Positions 16,801-24,651 of a stretch of 64,000 nucleotides of DNA are shown here, piece by piece (the first letter of the stretch is position 1; the number at the start of each line of letters is the position of its first letter). Location of the stretch: positions 3,857,501 through 3,921,500 of the forward strand of contig NZ_CP090066.1 in NCBI RefSeq assembly GCF_021391535.1, in the 5' to 3' direction. Position numbers and translations under genes: made by a program. This stretch comes from Aurantimonas sp. HBX-1. GTDB lineage: Bacteria; Pseudomonadota; Alphaproteobacteria; Rhizobiales; Rhizobiaceae. The notes under the pieces were generated by a model, which was not told where the DNA came from, ran no database searches, and saw nothing but the letters and a program-made list of their open reading frames with translations.

Positions 16801-18209
16801 GCGACCTTCCTTCCGGCTTCGATCCCGGCGCCCGCCGCCATCAGCGAGTTCGGCAGGGTGGATTCGATGGTCACGTCGACGATCTCGCCGATCGCCCCCG
16901 CCCCGGCCGGCAGCACCACCGGCTGCAGGAAGGGCGAGCGGCCGACGAGCTGATGGGCGTAGCGGCCCGGCTTTTCCACCAGCACCGGGATGGTTTGCCC
17001 GACGAGGCTTTCGGCGAAGCGGTCCTGCTGGACGCGCAGCAGGGCCTGCAGGCGCTGCAGCCGCTCGGACTTCACCGCCTCGTCGACATGATCGTCCATG
17101 TCGGCGCCGGGGGTGCCCGGACGCGGCGAATACTTGAACGAGAAGGCGGAGGCGTAGCCGACCTCGACGACGAGGCGCATCGTGGCGTCGAAGTCTTCCT
17201 CGGTCTCGCCGGGGAAGCCGACGATGAAGTCGCCGGACATCGCGATGTCCGGCCGGGCGGCGCGGATCGTCTCGATGAGCATCAGATAGTCGGCCGCCGT
17301 ATGGCGCCGGTTCATCGCCTTGAGGATGCGGTCGGAGCCCGACTGCACCGGCAGGTGCAGATACGGCATCAGGCTGGCGAGATCGGCATGGGCGCGGATC
17401 AGCTCGGCGTCCATGTCGCGCGGGTGCGAGGTGGTGTAGCGCAGCCGCGCGATACCGGGGATCTCGGCAAGGGCGCGCAGCAGGCCGGCGAGGCCGACCG
17501 GGCGGCCGGCGGCATCCTCGCCCGCCCAGGCATTGACGTTCTGGCCGAGCAGCGTGACCTCGCGGACGCCGGAGTCCGCCAGGCGGCGCGCCTCCTCGAC
17601 GATGCCGGCGAAGGGCCGGGAGACCTCCGAGCCGCGGGTGTAGGGCACGACGCAGAAGGTGCAGAACTTGTCGCAGCCCTCCTGGACGGTGAGGAAGGCG
17701 GTGACGCCGCGGGCGCGGATCTGGCGGTCGCTGGTGCGGGGCAGATGGTCGAACTTGTCCTCGACGGCGTAGTCGGTGTCGACCACCTTGTCGCCGCGGG
17801 CGACCCGGGCCAGCGCCTCGGGCAGGCGGTGATAGGTCTGCGGGCCGACGACGAGGTCGACGACCGGGGCGCGGCGGATGATCTCGCCGCCTTCGGCCTG
17901 GGCGACGCAGCCGGTGACGCCGACGCGGAACTCGCGGCCCTGGCTGTGGCGCTCGGCCTTGATGGCGCGGATGCGGCCGAGCTCGGAATAGACCTTCTCG
18001 GCGGCGCGCTCGCGGATATGGCAGGTGTTGAGCAGGACGAGGTCGGCGTCCTCGATCGTCCCGGTCGGCTCGTAGCCGTCCTTTGCCAGCGCATCGCCCA
18101 TGCGCTGCGAATCGTAGACGTTCATCTGGCAGCCGTAGGTCTTGATGAAGACTTTTCGGGTATTGACGCCGGCGCCCACCGGGACGGGTGCTTCGTTGGT
18201 TTCGGTCAT
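16797..18209 (-). CDS. miaB: tRNA-2-methylthio-N6-dimethylallyladenosine synthase MiaB
   Basis: A radical-SAM methylthiotransferase that modifies A37 of tRNAs decoding UNN codons. The 470-residue protein shows the N-terminal UPF0004 domain with cysteines C27, C63 and C101 for the auxiliary cluster. The radical-SAM motif C179-x3-C183-x2-C186 and a C-terminal TRAM domain (PVLVEKPGRYAHQLVGRS onward) complete it. Family length is normal. It overlaps phoH by 4 bp and follows the plsC-type gene by 48 bp, so all are likely cotranscribed. In several rhizobia fur lies just upstream of miaB; it does not here. Confidence 0.96.
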   Translation of the reverse strand: MTETNEAPVPVGAGVNTRKVFIKTYGCQMNVYDSQRMGDALAKDGYEPTGTIEDADLVLLNTCHIRERAAEKVYSELGRIRAIKAERHSQGREFRVGVTGCVAQAEGGEIIRRAPVVDLVVGPQTYHRLPEALARVARGDKVVDTDYAVEDKFDHLPRTSDRQIRARGVTAFLTVQEGCDKFCTFCVVPYTRGSEVSRPFAGIVEEARRLADSGVREVTLLGQNVNAWAGEDAAGRPVGLAGLLRALAEIPGIARLRYTTSHPRDMDAELIRAHADLASLMPYLHLPVQSGSDRILKAMNRRHTAADYLMLIETIRAARPDIAMSGDFIVGFPGETEEDFDATMRLVVEVGYASAFSFKYSPRPGTPGADMDDHVDEAVKSERLQRLQALLRVQQDRFAESLVGQTIPVLVEKPGRYAHQLVGRSPFLQPVVLPAGAGAIGEIVDVTIESTLPNSLMAAGAGIEAGRKVA

Positions 18210-18257
18210 GCGCCCTTCTGATCGGACCGTCGCCGCCGGCCGTGCCGGCAGAACTGG

Positions 18258-19130
18258 TTAGATACCTATATCGCGAGCATCGGCACCATTCGCAAGTCGC
18301 AGATCGGCCTCGCTCGCTCCGGCGCCACGATTCGTCGTGCATCTGTGGCCGCGAAGGCTCGCCACCAGCATGCGCCTCACCTGCTCCTCGGCGGCCCGGG
18401 CGATGCGCTTGCGGTCGGAGTCGGCCTCGAAGAGCAGCGGTTCGCCGAACGTCACTTCCGCCTCGACGGCGCCTTCACGCAGGAAGGCGAGAAGATGCGG
18501 CCCGAGCGGGACGTCGCCCGGCCAGGCGGCGAGCGGGCGGAAGTACCGCCCGAGCGGCAGGCCGTGGGCGCGCGTGTAGGCGATCGAGACCGGCTGGACG
18601 CGGACGGCGTGGGTCTCGGCGTGCCGGAGCGCCGCCTGGGCGGCGCCGAACAAGGCGGTCTTGAACGGCAGCACCTCGTTGCCGTCCGAGGTCGTGCCCT
18701 CGGCAAACAGCACCATGACGTCGCCCTGGTTCAGCCGCTCGGCGATGGCGTCGGCCTGCACGCCGGTGCGCCGGCGGTCGCCGCGCTCGACGAAGACCGT
18801 GCTCTGCAGCCGGGCGAGCAGCCCGAAGGCAGGCCACTCCCGAACTTCCGCCTTGGCGATGAAGGACAGCGGCATGATCCGGCCGAGCACCATGATGTCG
18901 GCCCAGGACTGGTGATTGGCGGCGATCAGCAACGGGTGGTCGGGACTGGGCCGGCCGACCACCGTCACCCTGAGGCCGGTGACGGCGCAGCCGACGACGT
19001 GCCAGAGATGCGGCAGGCGCCGCGCTAGGTCCCAGCCGCGCGCCATGGCGAGGCTCTGCAGCGGCCAGAGGAGAAGCGTCATCGTCGTCAGCACGAAGGC
19101 GACGAACCCGACCCGCAGCCAGGCGATCAT
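18258..19130 (-). CDS. olsA: PlsC-family acyltransferase, probable lyso-ornithine lipid O-acyltransferase OlsA
   Basis: A membrane-associated 1-acylglycerol-phosphate-type acyltransferase of 290 residues. One hydrophobic N-terminal segment (residues 6-24) is followed by the catalytic motif NHQSWAD (N72-D78) and the acceptor motif FAEGTTSDG (142-150). The family acylates lysophosphatidate or, for OlsA, lyso-ornithine lipid. I favour OlsA because, as I recall, rhizobial olsA lies beside miaB, and because a second gene in this window (31701-32651) looks like olsB. A plain PlsC role cannot be excluded from sequence. It sits between rimI and miaB on one strand. Confidence 0.75.
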   Translation of the reverse strand: MIAWLRVGFVAFVLTTMTLLLWPLQSLAMARGWDLARRLPHLWHVVGCAVTGLRVTVVGRPSPDHPLLIAANHQSWADIMVLGRIMPLSFIAKAEVREWPAFGLLARLQSTVFVERGDRRRTGVQADAIAERLNQGDVMVLFAEGTTSDGNEVLPFKTALFGAAQAALRHAETHAVRVQPVSIAYTRAHGLPLGRYFRPLAAWPGDVPLGPHLLAFLREGAVEAEVTFGEPLLFEADSDRKRIARAAEEQVRRMLVASLRGHRCTTNRGAGASEADLRLANGADARDIGI

Positions 19131-19179
19131 GCGCTGCCGGCTCTCTGCGCCGTCATGGCCTGGCGTGTTCCTGCACGGC

Positions 19180-19704
19180 CTAGCGCAGCGAGCGCTTGAG
19201 GGTCAGCGCGCTGGTGCGCCGTCCGTCCGGCTGGCGGTAATAGGCCGGCCGGCGCCCGGCCTCGACGAAACGCAGGCGCTCGTACAGCCGCCGCGCGGCA
19301 GTGTTCTCCTCGTCCACCTCGAGGAACAGCGAATCGGCACGCTCGGCATGAAGATGCTGCAGAACATGGTCCATCAGCAGCCGCCCGACGCCGTGCCGGC
19401 GGGCGCGCGGGGCGACCGCTATGGTGAGGATTTCCGCCTCGCCCTTGGTGTTGCGGGCGAGCACGAAGCCGAGGGGCGGCTCGCCGGAATGGCCGACCCG
19501 CCGCGCGACGAAGCCGAAACTGCCGTCCTGGCTCAGCAGCGACGCCAGCTCGTCGCCCGACCAGGAGTGATCGAAGGCCTCGCTGTGCAGTTCCGCGGCG
19601 GCATCGAGATCGTCGTCGGTGAGCGGCGTGCAGACCACCGGGCCGGTACGGATCAGCGCTTCCAGAAACGTGCTCGTCCAGGCCCAGGGCAAATACCAGT
19701 ACAT
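19180..19704 (-). CDS. rimI: Ribosomal-protein-alanine N-acetyltransferase RimI-like
   Basis: A 174-residue GNAT-fold acetyltransferase. The acetyl-CoA loop is VAPRARRHGVGRLLM, and the later block FLEVDEENTAARRLYERLRFVEAGRR with YYRQPDGR is characteristic of RimI, which acetylates S18 or related N-termini. The N-terminal 20 residues (MYWYLPWAW) are unusually aromatic. The gene follows tsaB, the standard pairing in alphaproteobacteria. GNAT substrates are hard to infer, so the RimI name rests on this pairing and the C-terminal motifs. Confidence 0.85.
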   Translation of the reverse strand: MYWYLPWAWTSTFLEALIRTGPVVCTPLTDDDLDAAAELHSEAFDHSWSGDELASLLSQDGSFGFVARRVGHSGEPPLGFVLARNTKGEAEILTIAVAPRARRHGVGRLLMDHVLQHLHAERADSLFLEVDEENTAARRLYERLRFVEAGRRPAYYRQPDGRRTSALTLKRSLR

Positions 19705-19779
19705 CGAACTTCTCCCCCTGCGCCCGCTTTCCGGTCTGCTCCATCATGGCAGGACGCAGCTTGCGGCGAGATTAACCCA

Positions 19780-20493
19780 TCACGGCACGGCTTGAGGAGA
19801 GGCCGCGGCGCGAAAGCTGATCGAGCCCGCCGCGCTCGGCGGCTTGGCGTCGGCGCCGCGCAAATAGAGCGGCCGCGGCGGCGCGTCGGCCGCGCGTGCG
19901 GCGAGCGCTCCCAGCGCGTGGAGATCGATGCGGGAATCGCTGCCGAGCACGAGCGGGTTGCGGTCCGGCAGAGCGGCGAGGGCGATCGCCGAGCCGGTGC
20001 CGACGAGCCCGAGCGGGGTGCCCGTATCGAGCCGGACCAGCATGTCCGGCAGATCGGCCGGCGGCAGCGCGCGGGGCGCCGCGAGAACGGCGCCGTCCGG
20101 GGCATGGAGGGCGGCGTAGATCTCGCCGCGCCTGGCGTCGAGCGTGGCGAGAATCGCCCTGCCCTGGCCGAGGGCGGGCGCGGCAAGGGCGGAGAGCGTG
20201 TCGATACCGACGGCCGGAACGCCGAGGGCCAGTGCCAGGCCGCGGGCGCCGGCGACGCCGACCCGGATGCCGGTGAACGAGCCCGGGCCGACGGTGACGC
20301 CGATCCGCGCCAGGTCGGCATAGGTGACGTTCGCCGCGTCGAACACCCCGGCAATCACCGCCATCAGCTGCTCGGCGTGGCCCTTGCCGATCTCCGGCTC
20401 GGCCGCGGCAAGCAGCACATCGCCGTCGGCGTCATAGACGGCGGCGGCGCAGCGCTCGAAGGCGGTGTCGATGGCGAGGATCAGCTGGGTCAC
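19780..20493 (-). CDS. tsaB: tRNA threonylcarbamoyladenosine biosynthesis protein TsaB
   Basis: A non-catalytic ASKHA-fold partner of TsaD in t6A37 formation. The product (237 residues from the GTG at 20493) starts VTQLILAIDTAFERCAAAV and carries the VTVGPGSFTGIRVGVAGARGLA motif typical of TsaB/YeaZ. It lacks the metal-binding histidines of TsaD, as expected. A second in-frame GTG at 20520 would add nine residues; neither start has a strong ribosome-binding site. Its partner TsaE is encoded in this window at 59.4 kb as a fusion. Confidence 0.92.
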   Translation of the reverse strand: MTQLILAIDTAFERCAAAVYDADGDVLLAAAEPEIGKGHAEQLMAVIAGVFDAANVTYADLARIGVTVGPGSFTGIRVGVAGARGLALALGVPAVGIDTLSALAAPALGQGRAILATLDARRGEIYAALHAPDGAVLAAPRALPPADLPDMLVRLDTGTPLGLVGTGSAIALAALPDRNPLVLGSDSRIDLHALGALAARAADAPPRPLYLRGADAKPPSAAGSISFRAAASPQAVP

Positions 20494-20578
20494 GCGCGGC
20501 TCGCTCGGGCCCGGGCGCACCCGAGGCGGCCCGCCGCCGCGGCGCCGGCGAAAGCGGCCACGGGCGGGATTTCGCGGT

Positions 20579-21154
20579 TCAGGCGGCTTCCACCGCCTCG
20601 ACCGCCTCGACCTCCGGCACGAAATGCCGCAGCAGGTTCTGGATGCCGTGCTTCAGCGTCGCCGTCGAGGACGGGCAGCCGGCGCAGGCGCCGCGCATGT
20701 TGAGATAGACCGTGCCGTCGCGGTAGCCGCGGAAGGTGATGTCGCCGCCGTCCTGGGCGACGGCCGGGCGCACCCGCGTCTCGAGCAGTTCCTTGATCGT
20801 CGCCACCGTGCCGGCGTCGCGCTCCTCGAAGAACTCCTCGCCGTCGGGCGCCGCGGTGCCCTCGCCTTCCGCCAGCATGACCGGATCATTCGACAGGAAA
20901 TGCTCCATCAGCCCGGCGAGGATCGCCGGCTTCAGGTGCTGCCAGTCCGGGCCGTCCTTGGAGACGGTGACGAAGTCGTAGCCGAAGAACACGCCGGTGA
21001 CGCCGGGTACCGCCATCAGCCGGGCGGCCAGCGGCGAGCGGCCGGCGGCGTCCGCCTGCGACAGGACCTCCTCCGTCCCGGTCTCGATCACCACCCGGCC
21101 CGGCAGGAATTTCAGCGTCGCCGGGTTGGGGGTCACTTCGGTCTGGATGAACAT
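20579..21154 (-). CDS. NifU/Nfu-type Fe-S scaffold protein
   Basis: A 191-residue protein made of an N-terminal Nfu domain (residues 1-90; MFIQTEVTPNPATLKFLPG) and a C-terminal NifU-like domain. The cluster-binding CAGC motif (C157, C160) sits in the latter. Such proteins carry Fe-S clusters to target apoproteins in the cytosol. The C-terminus ends in a short Val-Glu-Ala repeat (EVEAVEAVEAA). It is encoded between the universal stress protein and tsaB, the arrangement I recall from rhizobia. Confidence 0.93.
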   Translation of the reverse strand: MFIQTEVTPNPATLKFLPGRVVIETGTEEVLSQADAAGRSPLAARLMAVPGVTGVFFGYDFVTVSKDGPDWQHLKPAILAGLMEHFLSNDPVMLAEGEGTAAPDGEEFFEERDAGTVATIKELLETRVRPAVAQDGGDITFRGYRDGTVYLNMRGACAGCPSSTATLKHGIQNLLRHFVPEVEAVEAVEAA

Positions 21155-21255
21155 GGCTTGCCCCTTGGGCGACCGGAGCCGCCGAATTCATTGGAATGGT
21201 TCTAAAGTTTACAGCGCGGCGCTGCTCACCGCAAGATAAGGTACGCGAACCGCCA

Positions 21256-21747
21256 TCAACAGAGGCTGGCGATATCCTCGTCGGTCAGCGTCGCCGGCAC
21301 GATGGTCACCGGGATCGGGAAGGCCGCGCCCTTGCCGGCGACCGAGGAGACCAGCGGTCCCGGTCCCTCCGACGCGTCGCCCGCCGCCAGCACGAGGATC
21401 GCGATCTCGCGGTCGGCCTCGATCAGCGCGTGGATCTCCTCGACGATCTTGCCTTCGCGCACGACCGTCTCGGCCTCGATCCCGACCTTCTCGCGCAGCT
21501 CGTCGGCGACCTTGGCGAGCTTGGTGCCCGCCTCCTCGGCGGCCTCGGCCCGCATGATCTTCTCGACGCCCAGCCAATGCTGGAAATCGCCGGGCTCGAT
21601 CACGAAGAGCAGCACGGCGCCGCCGCCGCTGGCCTTGGCGCGATGCGCCGCATAGGAGGCGGCGCGCCCGCATTCCGGCGTGCCGTCGATGATCGCAAGA
21701 AACTTGCGCTTGCCGCCGGCTTCCCGGCCAATTCGTCTTGATACCAT
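21256..21747 (-). CDS. Universal stress protein family (UspA-like)
   Basis: A 163-residue single Usp domain with KRKFLAIIDGTPECGRAASYA at the first strand, a central GDFQHWLGVEKIMRAEA segment and a C-terminal PIPVTIVPATL strand. The usual ATP-binding G2xG9xG(S/T) signature is not clear; instead LVLAAGDASEGPGPLV is present. The protein may therefore not bind ATP. The ATG at 21747 is chosen because the longer frame adds a basic Pro/Arg-rich stretch. Role unknown; encoded with trpS and the Nfu gene. Confidence 0.8.
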   Translation of the reverse strand: MVSRRIGREAGGKRKFLAIIDGTPECGRAASYAAHRAKASGGGAVLLFVIEPGDFQHWLGVEKIMRAEAAEEAGTKLAKVADELREKVGIEAETVVREGKIVEEIHALIEADREIAILVLAAGDASEGPGPLVSSVAGKGAAFPIPVTIVPATLTDEDIASLC

Positions 21748-21871
21748 GCCGGCAAGATGGCAGCGGCGATGCCCGCCGACAAGCGGCGGCGCTGTCCGGC
21801 TCCCTACTTTGCCGCGGCGGTGTGGCGGGGCGACGGCGGGCGGGCCCCGGCGCCGCGCGCCTGCCAAGCCT

Positions 21872-22939
21872 TCAGTCGTCGAGCAGGCCGATGATCTGCT
21901 TGACGTCCTTCATGGTCCGCTCGGCGATGGCGCCGGCGCGCTCGCCGCCGTTGCGGAGCACCGCGTCGATATGGCCGGGATCGGCCATCAGGCGGCGCAT
22001 CTCGGAGGTCACGGGCCCGAGCGTCTCGACCGCCAGATCGACCAGCGCCGGCTTGAACTCGGAGAATTGCCGGCCGCCGAACTCGGCGAGGATCTCGGCC
22101 TTCGGCCGCTCGGCGAGCGCAGCGTAGATGCCGACGAGATTGTCCGCCTCCGGCCGGCCGGCGAGCCCCTCCGGCTCGGACGGCAGCGCGTCGGGATCGG
22201 TCTTGGCCTTGCGGATCTTGCGGGCGATGGCCTCGGCATCGTCCGTCAGGTTGATGCGCGAGAGGTCCGAGGGGTCGGACTTCGACATTTTCTTGGCGCC
22301 GTCCTTGAGGCTCATCACCCGCGTCGCCGGCCCCTCGATCAGCGGCTCGGTGATCGGGAAATAGCCGGTCACGGTCGCGTCGCCCATCGCCATCGGCTCG
22401 CCGAGCCCCGCCGCCTCGATCCTTGCCGAGAAGTCGTTGTTGAACTTCGCGGCGATGTCGCGGGTCAGCTCCAGATGCTGCTTCTGGTCGTCGCCGACCG
22501 GCACGTGGGTGGCGCGGTAGAGCAGGATGTCGGCGGCCATCAGGCTCGGATAGGCGAGCAGGCCGAGCGAGGCGTTCTCGCGGTCCTTGCCGGCCTTCTC
22601 CTTGAACTGGGTCATGCGGTTCATCCAGCCGATGCGCGCGACGCAGTTGAAGATCCAGGCCAGCTCTGCATGGCCGGACACCCGGCTCTGGTTGAAGACG
22701 ATGTGGCGCGCCGGATCGATGCCGGCGGCAAGGAAGGCCGCGGTGATCGAGCGGATCTGGCCCGGCAGGTCGTCATGCACGAGCTGCGCGGTGATCGCGT
22801 GGAGATCGACGACGCAATAGAGGCAGTCGTGGCTCTCCTGCAGGGCGACGAACTTGCGGATCGCGCCGAGATAGTTGCCGAGATGCAAATTGCCCGTCGG
22901 CTGCACGCCGGAAAACACGCGGGGAGAAATGGCGCTCAT
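21872..22939 (-). CDS. trpS: Tryptophanyl-tRNA synthetase
   Basis: A class I aminoacyl-tRNA synthetase that charges tRNA-Trp. The 355-residue protein has the HIGH-equivalent in GNLHLGNYLGA (about 16-26) and the KMSKS loop KKMSKSDPSD near residue 210. Length is normal. The ATG at 22939 (MSAISPRVFSG) is preferred over a 25-residue longer frame. It is downstream of murJ on the same strand with about 70 bp between them. Confidence 0.96.
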   Translation of the reverse strand: MSAISPRVFSGVQPTGNLHLGNYLGAIRKFVALQESHDCLYCVVDLHAITAQLVHDDLPGQIRSITAAFLAAGIDPARHIVFNQSRVSGHAELAWIFNCVARIGWMNRMTQFKEKAGKDRENASLGLLAYPSLMAADILLYRATHVPVGDDQKQHLELTRDIAAKFNNDFSARIEAAGLGEPMAMGDATVTGYFPITEPLIEGPATRVMSLKDGAKKMSKSDPSDLSRINLTDDAEAIARKIRKAKTDPDALPSEPEGLAGRPEADNLVGIYAALAERPKAEILAEFGGRQFSEFKPALVDLAVETLGPVTSEMRRLMADPGHIDAVLRNGGERAGAIAERTMKDVKQIIGLLDD

Positions 22940-23010
22940 GGGTCGCGGCTCCGGGGGTCGGACATCAAGGGTGAAATCGCGGCGGGTTATGGCCGAGGGG
23001 CCGGCATCGA

Positions 23011-24651
23011 TCAAGCGCTGCCTTCATCGGGGCCGCGGGCGGGCGTCGACGGCCGGCGCCGCTTCAGCACCGCGAAAAGCAGCCGGCGGTCTGCGGCGCC
23101 GGTGGCCAGCGCCAGGCCGAAATAGATCGCCATGGCCGAGGCGACGAGGATGCCGATCGCCAGGATCTGCGTCGTCAGCGGGCTTTCCGGCCGCAGCCAG
23201 TCGTCCAGCTCCAGCATCGCGCCGACGAGCGCGGCACCCATCGCCAGCGAACAGAGAAGCGTCAGGGTCGCCCGCCTGACCAGCTGCCGGTCGACCTCCC
23301 ACAGGCCCTTGCGGTAGAGCCCGGCGAAGAGCAGCCCGGCGTTCAGCCAGCCGGCGATGGTGGTCGCCCAGGCGATGCCCTGCTCGGCGAGCAGGGGAAA
23401 CAGCGCCAGCGACAAAGCGATGTTCACCCCGGCCGAGAACAGCGTCACGTACATCGGCGTCCGCGTGTTCTCGCGGGCGAAATAGCCGGGCGAGAAGACC
23501 TTGATCATGACGAAGGCCGGAAGGCCGAGGGCGAAGATGCCGAGCACGGCGGCGACGGCAGGCGTCGCGGTGGGATCGAAGGCACCGCGCTCGTAGATCA
23601 CCCGGATGATCGGCTCGGGAATGATGAACAGGGCGACGGCCGCCGGCAGCGTCAGGAACAGCGCGAATTCCAGACTTCGGTTCTGGGTGTGCTGGGCCTC
23701 GCGCAGATGCCCGGCCTTCAAGGCACGGGCGAGCTCCGGCAGCAGCACCACGCCGATGGCGATGCCGACCATGCCGAGCGGCAGCTGGTACGGCCGGTCG
23801 GCATATTGCAGGATCGACACCGCCCCCGGCTTGAACGAGGCGACGGCCTGGCCGACGAACAGGTTGATCTGGGTGATGCCGCCGATCAGCGCGGCGGGGC
23901 CGGCCAGCACCAGCAGCCGCTTCAGCCCCCTGGTCCAGCGCGGCCGTCGGAGCGCGACGCCGAAGCCGGCCATGCGCATGGCAACGACGACCATCGCCAG
24001 CTGGGCGAAGCCCGCGAACAGCACGCCCCAGCTCATCAGGAAGCCTATCGTCGCCTTGTCGGCCCCGGCGTACTGGCACCAGACGAGAACCCCGATCAGC
24101 ACGAAGTTCAGCAGCGTCGGCGCCGCGGCGGCGGCAAAGAAGCGCCGGAAGGCGTTGAGGATGCCGCTGACCATCGCCATCAGCGACATGCAGGCGAGAT
24201 AGGGAAACATGATGCGCGACAGCGTGACCGTCAGGTCGTAGCGCGCCGCGCAGGACAGGACGTCGCCGCCGGCGGCGGGATCGTCGATGCAGACGGCAAG
24301 GCCGGGCGCGATGATGGTCTTCACCAGGAACGGCATGAAGATCATCGCGACGACGGTCAGCGTCACCAGCACCGTGAAAAGGGTGGAATAGACTTCGCTG
24401 GCAAACCCTCTGGCGCCGGTTTCGCCCTCCTCCTCCAGCGAGCGCGCGAAGAGCGGGATGAAGGCGGCGTTGAAGGCGCCCTCGGCGAACAGCCGGCGGA
24501 ACAGGTTGGGGAAGCGGAAGGCGAGGTTGAACGCGTCCGCGACCGGCCCGACGCCGAGCGCCGAAGCCATCATCATCTCGCGGCCGAAGCCGAAGATCCG
24601 GGAGACCAGCGTCGCGCCGCCGACCGTCGCAAACTTGGAAAGAAGGCTCAT
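23011..24651 (-). CDS. murJ: Lipid II flippase MurJ (MviN)
   Basis: A polytopic inner-membrane protein that flips lipid II for peptidoglycan synthesis. The 546 residues contain about fourteen hydrophobic segments, as expected of the MOP-superfamily MurJ. The conserved N-terminal SRIFGFGREMMMASALG, the ADAFNLAFRFPNLFRRLFAEGAFNAAF block and the later YERGAFD motif are visible. The gene overlaps glnD by 4 bp, the usual rhizobial glnD-murJ pair, tying cell-wall synthesis to the nitrogen sensor gene transcriptionally. Confidence 0.95.
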   Translation of the reverse strand: MSLLSKFATVGGATLVSRIFGFGREMMMASALGVGPVADAFNLAFRFPNLFRRLFAEGAFNAAFIPLFARSLEEEGETGARGFASEVYSTLFTVLVTLTVVAMIFMPFLVKTIIAPGLAVCIDDPAAGGDVLSCAARYDLTVTLSRIMFPYLACMSLMAMVSGILNAFRRFFAAAAAPTLLNFVLIGVLVWCQYAGADKATIGFLMSWGVLFAGFAQLAMVVVAMRMAGFGVALRRPRWTRGLKRLLVLAGPAALIGGITQINLFVGQAVASFKPGAVSILQYADRPYQLPLGMVGIAIGVVLLPELARALKAGHLREAQHTQNRSLEFALFLTLPAAVALFIIPEPIIRVIYERGAFDPTATPAVAAVLGIFALGLPAFVMIKVFSPGYFARENTRTPMYVTLFSAGVNIALSLALFPLLAEQGIAWATTIAGWLNAGLLFAGLYRKGLWEVDRQLVRRATLTLLCSLAMGAALVGAMLELDDWLRPESPLTTQILAIGILVASAMAIYFGLALATGAADRRLLFAVLKRRRPSTPARGPDEGSA